From: Olsenella intestinalis
GTDB taxonomy: Bacteria > Actinomycetota > Coriobacteriia > Coriobacteriales > Atopobiaceae
Assembly: GCF_023276655.1 (NCBI RefSeq)
Contig: NZ_JALGRK010000001.1
Span: forward strand, 763,501 to 827,500
DNA: 64,000 nucleotides
Direction: 5' to 3'
In this document: positions 25,101 through 34,100 of the stretch, piece after piece
Numbering within the stretch: the stretch's first letter is position 1
Layout: every line of letters starts with the position of its first letter
Program-made: the position numbers and the translations under genes
Notes under the pieces: generated by a model
Seen by the model: only the letters and a program-made list of their open reading frames with translations
What the model was told of the DNA's origin: nothing
The model's database searches: none

Positions 25101-28100
25101 CTCAGCCGTCTACTTCAAGTGGAGCGAAAACGCGTACTACTCGGACGCCTCCCGCACGACGCAGATCGCCTCCATCCAGGAGCCCACGCGCACGGGCTAC
25201 TCCTTCGAGGGCTACTACACCGAGCCCAACGGCGGCGGCACGCGCTACATCGACGAGAACGGCGCCTTCGTCAACGACCTCTACTCTGCCGTGACCGGCG
25301 ACACCACGCTCTACGCGAAGTGGACGACCAACACCTTCACGGTCGACGACATCGCCGAGCAGACCTACACGGGCGCGGCCGTCACGCCGGCACTCACCGT
25401 GCGCGGAACGGCGGACGGCCAGACGAGCGTGATCGCACTCAATTCTGACTACACCGCAACCTTCGTCGACAACGTCGCGGCCGGCACCGCGACCGTCACC
25501 GTGAACGGCAAGGGCAACTTCGCCTTCGCGGATCCCGTCATCAAGACCTTCCGGATCGCCAAGGCCGACGGCCTCAAGGTCACCAAGACCGAGTACTCGG
25601 GTACCTACGACGGCGCCGCGCACGCGTCCACCGTCGCGGTCGCGCCGACCACGCCCGACGCGGGAACCATCTACTACGCCACCGTCGAGCTTGACGACTC
25701 CAACTATAGGACCGCGGGTTCCACCACGGCGCCCTCCTTCACGGACGCCGGCACCCACACCACCTACTTCTATATAGATGGCGTGAACTACCGTCCCGCG
25801 ACCGGCACCCTCACGACCACGATCGACACTCGTCCGGTCACGGTCGTCGGGGCCACGGGGATCGAGCGCGTCTACGACGGCACCACGGCCGTCGGCGTCG
25901 ACGCCTCGCTTGCCTCCCTCGAGGCCTCGAGCGGCTCGCGCGGCCTGCTTCCCTCCGACGCCGCCTCCGTCTCGCTCGCCGGCAGCGCCACGGGCGTCGC
26001 GGCCAGCAAGGACGCCGGAACCCGCGCCGTCACGGTGAGCGGCTTCTCCCTCGCGGGAGAGCGCGCCGCCAACTACACGATCGAGCAGCCTGGCGACGTG
26101 ACCGTCCAGATTACGCAGCGCTCGCTCTCCTTCACCTGGCCCAGCACGAACTCCTTCACCTACGACCGCGCGCAGAAGTCCTTCAACGTCACGGGCGTCG
26201 AGACCGGCGTCGCGGGCGAGTCGTTCGCCGTTACCGGCTACGAGTCGGCCGGAGTCACCACGGCCGCGGCGACCGACGTGGGCGCCTACACATCGCGCGT
26301 CGCCTCGATCGCGGCAGGCGCCAACACCTCCGCGGACAACTACGCCTGGGAGGACGCCGCCACGCGCTCTGCCGCCTGGTCGATCACCAAGGCCGACGCC
26401 TCGGCCCTGCCCGTGAGCGCGCGCGACGCCAGCGCGACCTACAACGCGGCGGCGCACCAGCTCCCCGCGGTCACCGTCGACGAGGGCTACGCCAACGACG
26501 CGGTCGTGACCTACTCCTACACCGACGACGCGGGCGCGGCCCAGGTCGCCACCGCCGACTACAAGGGCACGCTCCTCTCGGGCGCCTGGCCCGCCTTCGC
26601 GGCGGCCGGCGAGCACGTCGTCACCTACACCGTCTCGAGCGCGAACTACGCCGACGCGACCGGCTCGGCCAAGGTCACCGTGACCAAGGCGCCGCTCTCC
26701 GTCGCGGGCGCCACAGCCGTCACCAAGCAGTACGACGGCGGCGGCGACGTCACGCTCGAGGGCGGCGAGCTCTCGGGCGTCATGGCGGCCGACGCCGGCA
26801 GGGTCACGCTCGTCGCGCCCACGGCGGCGACCATCGACGGCTCGACCTTCGACGCCGCGGACGCGCCCTACCCCGTGACGCCGGCCGCGCCCTACGCCAT
26901 CGCGGGCGACGCGGCGGCCAACTACGAGCTCGCGCAGCCGACGCTCTCGGTCACGGTCAAGCCGCGCACGGTGTCGCTTGCGTGGTCCACCGCCGACTCC
27001 TTCACCTACGACGGCGCCGAGAAGAGCTACGCCGCGCCCTCGGTGGGCAACACCGTTGGCAGCGACTCGCTCGAGGCCGTCTTCGAGGCGGGCACCAACG
27101 TCGCGACCGACGCCGGCACCTACACCGCCCGCGTCGCCTCGCTCACGGCGACGGGCTCGGCGAAGGTCGGCAACTACACGTTCAACGCGTCCGACGCGAG
27201 CCACGCCTGGTACATCGGGACCGGCACGCTCACGCTGACGGTCGAGCCCATCGCGCTCACCTACGGCGACGCCGTCCCGGCCAAGGGCGACGCGGCCGTG
27301 GTCCTCAAGGCCGCCAGCGGCCTTGCGCCCAAAGACACGCTCGAGAGCGCCGTGAGCTCCTGGGAGTTCGAGTGCACCTACACGCAGGGCGCGCCCGTCG
27401 ACACCTACCGCGCCCGCGTGAAGAACGCGGTCAGCGCCAACTACCAGATCGCCTACCAGGACGCCGACGTCACGGTCGCCAAGCGCCCGGTCACGTTCGA
27501 GTGGGCCGCGTCCGACTTCTCCTACGACGGCACGCCCAAGGCCTACACGGGCGCGAGCGTCGCCGCGTCGTCGGTCTATGGTTCCGACGACGTGACCGTG
27601 GGCGGCTACCAGGGCAACGTCGCCACCGAGGCCGGCTCCTACACCGCCACGGTGACCTCGCTCGCGGGCGCGAAGGCGTCCAACTACCAGATCGGCGAGG
27701 CGTCGGGTGCCTCGCATGCCTGGGAGATCGCGAAGGTCGCCAACACCTGGGTCGCCGCGCCCGCCATCGCCGGGTGGACCTACGGCAAGGCGGCGAGCGC
27801 GCCCACCGCGACGCCGCGCTTCGGCGGCCCGGTCACCTTCGAGTACAAGCGCGCCTCCGACCCCGACTCCGCCTATGCCACGACCGTCCCCACCGAGGCC
27901 GGCGACTACGTCATGCGCGCATCGGTCGCGGGCAGCGAGGACTACGCTCCTCTCGCCAGCACCACGAACTTCAGCATCGCGAAGGCGCGCATCACCGTCA
28001 CGGGCGACAACCAGTCGACCGCGCGCGAGGAGGCGCTCGTCTCGAACCTCACCTACACGGTGTCGGGCGACTTCGTGGCCGCGGACGCCGACGCCCTGCG

Positions 28101-31100
28101 CGCGCTCGTGCGCGTGGACACCGACGCGAACAAGGACCACGCGGGCGTCTACGACATCACGCCCGCCTACGCCGGCGCGGCGGCCGCCAACTACGACGTG
28201 ACCTTCGCGAAGGGCGCCTACACCGTCCGCCGCAACGACGTCACGGTGAGCGCCGAAGGCTTCTCGGGCGACTACGACGCGCAGCCCCACGCCATCGCGG
28301 TCACCACCAAGAAGGCGAGCGACGGCACCCTGGTCACGGCCGGGCACATCTACTACACCACGAACGCCGACGGCTTCGGCGCCGACGTCGACGCCAAGGT
28401 CCAGGCCCTGCGCACGACGCGCGACGAGGACTACCCGTCCGCGGTCGCCGCGATCGAGGCGGCCCTCGCGGGCAGGGCGGGCGTCACGCAGGAGAGCCCC
28501 GCGTTCACCAACCAGTCGTCGAACACGGTGCGCTTCCTCGTGGTCTCGAGCGACACCACGCCCGACGTCTTCGCGGGCAGCCGCCAGGTCGACATCGCGC
28601 GCAAGCCGCTGACCGTCACGGCGACCGACAAGACCATCACCTACGGCGACGCGCCGGCCAACGCGGGCGTCACGAGCACGGCACTTGCGGGCGCCGAGAC
28701 CCTCCAGGGCCTGGGCGAGATGACCTTCTCCTACAACTACGCCCAGTACCAGGACGTCGCGGGCGGCAGCTTCCAGATCGTGCCGGCCATCGCGTCGCCT
28801 GCCGCCGCGGCCGACAACTATGACATCACCTACGTGCCCGGCACGCTCACGGTCGCGCGCCGCACCGTGGACGTCACGTGGCCCGCGCAGGCGGAGTACC
28901 CGTTCACGGGCGCGCCGCAGACGGTCACGGCCACCCTCGGCAACGTCGTGAACGCAGACGACGTCACGGTCGGTAGCTACGCCGACAACGTGGGCACGGC
29001 GCAGGCCGCGCACACGGCCTCGGTCGCCGCGCTCGCGGGCGCCAAGGCGGCCAACTACCAGCTCCCCGCGAGCACCGCGTTCGCGTGGGCAATCACGGCG
29101 GCGACCAACCGCGTCACGTCCGTCTCGATCGAGGGGTGGACCTACGGCGAGTCGCCCAAGGCGCCCTCCTGCACGGCGGACTTCGGTGCGAGCAGCGCGA
29201 CCTTCTCGTACTACACCAAGGCGGGGGAGTCCTTCGTGCCCGTCTCGGGCACCCCGCGTGACGCGGGCACCTACTACGTGGCCGCGAGCATCGCCGCGAC
29301 GGCCGACTACGGCGCCGCGGGCACTGCGACGGCCGACTACGCCGAGTTCCAGATCGCGAAGCGCCCGATCACGGTCACGGCCGACACCAAGGGCTCCATG
29401 TACGGCGAGCCCACGGCCGCGATCACGCACACGCTCTCGGGCGGCACCGTCGCCGCGGGCGACGACCTCGGCGTCACCATCCAGATAACCGACTCGCGCG
29501 GGCAGGGCGTCAGCTCGCTCACGAGCACGAGCCCGGCCGACGCCTACGCGCTCACGCCGACGGTCGCCAACGCCAACTACGACGCGACCTGCGTGCCCGG
29601 CACCTACACGATCTCGAAGACCCCCATGGCCGTCGAGGCGACGGGGTGGGAGGGCGCCTACGACGGCTCCGCCCACACCGTGAGCGTGCTTCCCGCCATC
29701 CCGACGCAGGCGACGGTGACCTACTCCATCACGAGCGCGGCCGACGCGCGCGACCACGGCCAGAGCGCGCCGCCCGCCTTCACCGACGCCGGGACCTACA
29801 CGGTCTACTATCACGTGGCGTCCGACAACTACGCGCCGAGCCCCCAGTCCGGCGAGCTCACGGTGCGCATCGACAAGGTCGCCCTCACGGCCACGGCGCG
29901 CTCCGCGAGCATCACCTACGGCGAGGCGCCGACCGACCCCGGCATCGCCTACGACGGCTTCGTGAACGGCGAGACGGTCGCCGTCTTCGGCGAGTCCGCC
30001 CCCGCCAACGCAATCGCCTACGAGCAGTACGGCAACGTGGGCACCTTCGACATCACGCCTTCCGGCCCCGCCGAGACGACCAACTACGTTGTGACCTACG
30101 CCAAGGGCGCGCTCACGGTCGCGCGCAGGCCCGTCACCCTCGCCTGGTCGCAGAGCGCCTTCGCCTACGACGAGGCCGAGCACTCGGTGTCCGCCGCGGT
30201 CCAGAAGGCGCGCGAGGCCGACGACGTCTCCGTGAGCGCCTACGACGGCACCACGGCCGCGACCGCCTCCGGCGCCTACAGCGCGACGGCGACGGCGATC
30301 TCCGGCGCCTCGGCCGGAAACTACGAGCTCTCCGCGACGACCAACGCGACCCAGGTCTGGACCATCTCGCGCTCGGCCAACGAATGGGTGACCCAGCCCG
30401 CCGTCGAGGGCTGGACCTACGACGGGACGAGCCACGCCGCGCCGCAGGCGGCGTCGCGCTTCACCGCGGGCGGCGAGGTCACCTTCCAGTACAAGGCCGC
30501 CGGCGCCCCCGACTCCGCCCTCTCGAGCGAGCCGCCCACGCAGGCGGGCGACTACGTCATGCGCGCCACGGCGCCCGGCTCGGGCAGCTACGACACGCTC
30601 TCCACGGACGTCCCGTTCACGGTCGCCAAACAGCCCCTCACGGTCAAGGCGGACGAGAAGAGCTCCGACTACCTCAGCGCGCCGGCCGAGCTCACCTACA
30701 CCGTCGAGGGCCTGCAGAACTCCGACGAGCTCGGGGTCGACCTCGCCGTGACCGACGCCGCAGGGCAGCCGACCGCGATACTCGCGAGCAGCCCCGCTGG
30801 CGCGTACACCGTGACGCCCTCGGTGACCAATGCCGCCGCCCTCAACAACTACGACGTCACCTGCGTCGCCGGCACCTACACCGTCGTCGCGCCCACCGTC
30901 GGCGCGAGCGCCCATGGCTACGAGGTCACCTACGACGCCGCTCCTCATGGCATCGAGGTTGCGCTCGACCGCGTGCTCGGCGCCGGCGAGGCGACCACCT
31001 ACTACTCGACGGTCCCGCTGACCGCCGCCTCCCTCTCCGACAACACGGTCCCCAAGACCACCAACCCGGCCGACCCCTCCGTCACGCAGACCGAGGCCGG

Positions 31101-34100
31101 GTCCAAGACCGTCTACTGGTACGTGGACGCCGCCAACTACACCATCACTCCCGTCTCCGGCGAGGCGACCGTCACGGTCCAGCGCCGCGCCCTGCGCGTC
31201 ACCGCGCACGACGTGGCCATCACCTACGGAGAGGCGCCGGCGGGCACGGGCGTCACCTACGAGGGCTTCGCGCCGGGCGAGAGCGAGACCTCGGGCGCCC
31301 TTCTCGGCACCATCGCCTACTCGTTCGACTACGCACAGGGTCAGGACGTCGCCGACGGCGCCTTCCACGTCACGCCCCTCGGCGTCTACGGCGCCAACTA
31401 CGACGTGACCTTCGTGCCCGGCACCCTCTCGGTCTCGCGTCGCGTGGCCCAGCTCAGCTGGTCCGGCGGGCCGTTCACCTACAACGGCGCGCCCCAGTCG
31501 GTCGCCGCGGTCGTGGCTAACGCCTATCCGGGCGACGACGTCGTCCCGGGCGGCTACGCCCAGGCGGTCGCGACCGATGCGGGCAGCTACCGCGCGGCGG
31601 CCACGTCGCTCTCCGGCGCCAAGGCTGACAACTACGACATGCGCGGCGCCACCGGGACCGAGTACGACTGGCAGATCCTGCAGGCGCCCAACGCGATCGG
31701 CGCCGTGGGCGTCGCCGGCTGGACCTTCGACGGGACCAGCCACGCCTCCCCCTCGGCGACCGCGACCTGGGGCCAGTCCACCATGGCCTTCGAGTACGCC
31801 CAGAACCCTGCCGGCCCCTACGCCGGCGAGCCTCCCGTGGCGGCCGGCACCTACTACGTGCGCGCGCAGGTCGCCGAGACCAACAACTGGGCCGCGGCAA
31901 CGAGCGCCCCGGCCGAGCTCGTCATCGCCAAGGCGCCCGTGACCGTCACCGCGCGCGACTACTCGCGCGAGTACGAGGAGGGCCTCTCGCACGACGGGCT
32001 CTTCTCGGAGGCGTCCCTTGGCACGCCCAGCGCCTACGACGTTGCCGGGCTTGTGCCTGGCGACGAGCTCGAGGTCACCCTCGACCTGGCCTACCCGCCC
32101 GCCGAGGTCGACTCCACCCGCGGCTACCCCGTGGGCTCCTACGCGATTACACCCAGCTGGGTCGACAACCCCAACTACGCCGTCGAGGGCCGCGCGGGCA
32201 CCCTGCGCATCACGCCCTCTGGCGCGATGGACGTCGTGGCCGAGGGCTACTCCGCTGCCTACGACGGCCGCCCGCACACCATCACGGCGACGCCCACCAA
32301 GGCCGGCGTCACCATGTACTACGCCGCCTTCGAGCTCAACGCGTCCAACTACCTGACGGGCTCGACCAACCCGCTCGACCCGCAGATCATGCGCACCGAG
32401 GCCGGCACCACGCGCGTCTACTACTATGCGCACTCCGACAACTACGACGACGTCGCGGGCAGCAAGGAGGTCAACGTCACGCGCGCCCCGCTCACGGTCA
32501 CGGCCAACAACAAGACCATCACGTACGGAGAAGAGCCTGCCCACGCCGGGGTGACCTATGCGGGACTGGTCGCCACCGAGACCCCGGAGTCGCTTGGCCT
32601 CAACCCGACCGTCACCGTGGGCTACGCCCAGGGCGGCGACGCGGGCACCTATGCGATCACGCCCTCCGGTCTCGTTCTCTCCAACTACGACGTGACCTAT
32701 GCATCCGGCACGCTCACCGTCGACAGGCGCCCCGCGACCTTCGCGTGGGAGGGCGACTCCTTCGTCTACGACGCCACGACCCACGAGGCCACCGCGCGCG
32801 TCGCCAACGCCTTCGGCACCGACGACGTGACCTGCTCCTCCTACGAGGGCAACGCCGCCATCGGCGCCGGCTCCTACACCGCTCGCGTGACCGCGCTCGG
32901 AGGCGCCAAGGCCAAGAACTACCTCCTCGACCCCGACGAGCCCACGGCCTCCCACGCCTGGGAGGTCACCCAGGCACCCAACGCCGCGAGCGTGGCCATC
33001 GCCGGCTGGACCTACGGCAGGCGCGACGCGACGGCCAACGCCCCGCGCGCGACGGCCACCTGGGGCGCCGCGACGGCGACCTTCCAGTACCGCGCCGCCG
33101 ACGCGGGCGAGGGTGCCTGGTCCGACGCCGTGCCGACCCAGGCCGGCTCCTACCTCGTGCGCGCCACGGTGCCCGAGACGACCGACTACGCGGGCGCGAC
33201 CTCCGAGCCCGCCACCTTCCAGGTGGCGCGCGCCCCGATCACGATCTCGGCCTCCGACGCCTCGAGGCGCTACGACCCGGCGGCCACGCACGACTCGCTC
33301 CACGCGCTCCTGCGGGACCCGGACGTCCAGGGCTCCTACGTGGCCGGCGACGACCTCGGCCTCGGCCTCGACCTCGCGCCGGGCGACGCGGATGGCACGT
33401 ACCCCTACGGCACCTACGCCGTCACGCCCACCTGGAACTCCAACCCCAACTACGACGCCACGATCGTCGCGGCCACCCTCTCCATCACCAAGACCGACAT
33501 CACCATCTCCTCGAGGGGCTATGCCGGCACCTACGACGCGCGCCCGCACTCCATCGCGGTCACCACGTCGCTCGGCCCCGCCGAGACGAGCCAGGCCCGC
33601 GTCTACTACGCGACGCGTCTCTTCTCCGAGATCATCGAAGGCTATGACACGCTCGTGGCCGGCGTGAACAATCCCGACCCCGACGTTTCCAACGCGAACC
33701 TCTTGACGCTCAAGGCCCTCCTCTCCGATGCCCAGCACGACGGCAAGGTCTTCTCGGCCGCGCCCGAGTGCGTGAACGCCGGAGTGCAGGACGTCCACTT
33801 CCTGATCGTCTCGCGCAACTACAACCCCGACGCGATCGTCGGCACGCGCACGATCCGCATCGACAAGGCGCCGCTCGCCGGCACGCTCGCCGACGCGCGC
33901 GTGACCTACGGCGACGCCACGCCCGCCGCGGTCGACGTCTCCTACGCCGGCTTCAAGGGGAGCGACACGGCCGCCAGCGTCTCGGCTCCGACGTTCTCCT
34001 TCGGCGGCTACGCCCCGGGCGCCGACGCGGGCACCTACACGGTCACCGCGACGCCGGTCGCGAGCCTCAACTACGAGCCGACCTACACCACCTCGACGCT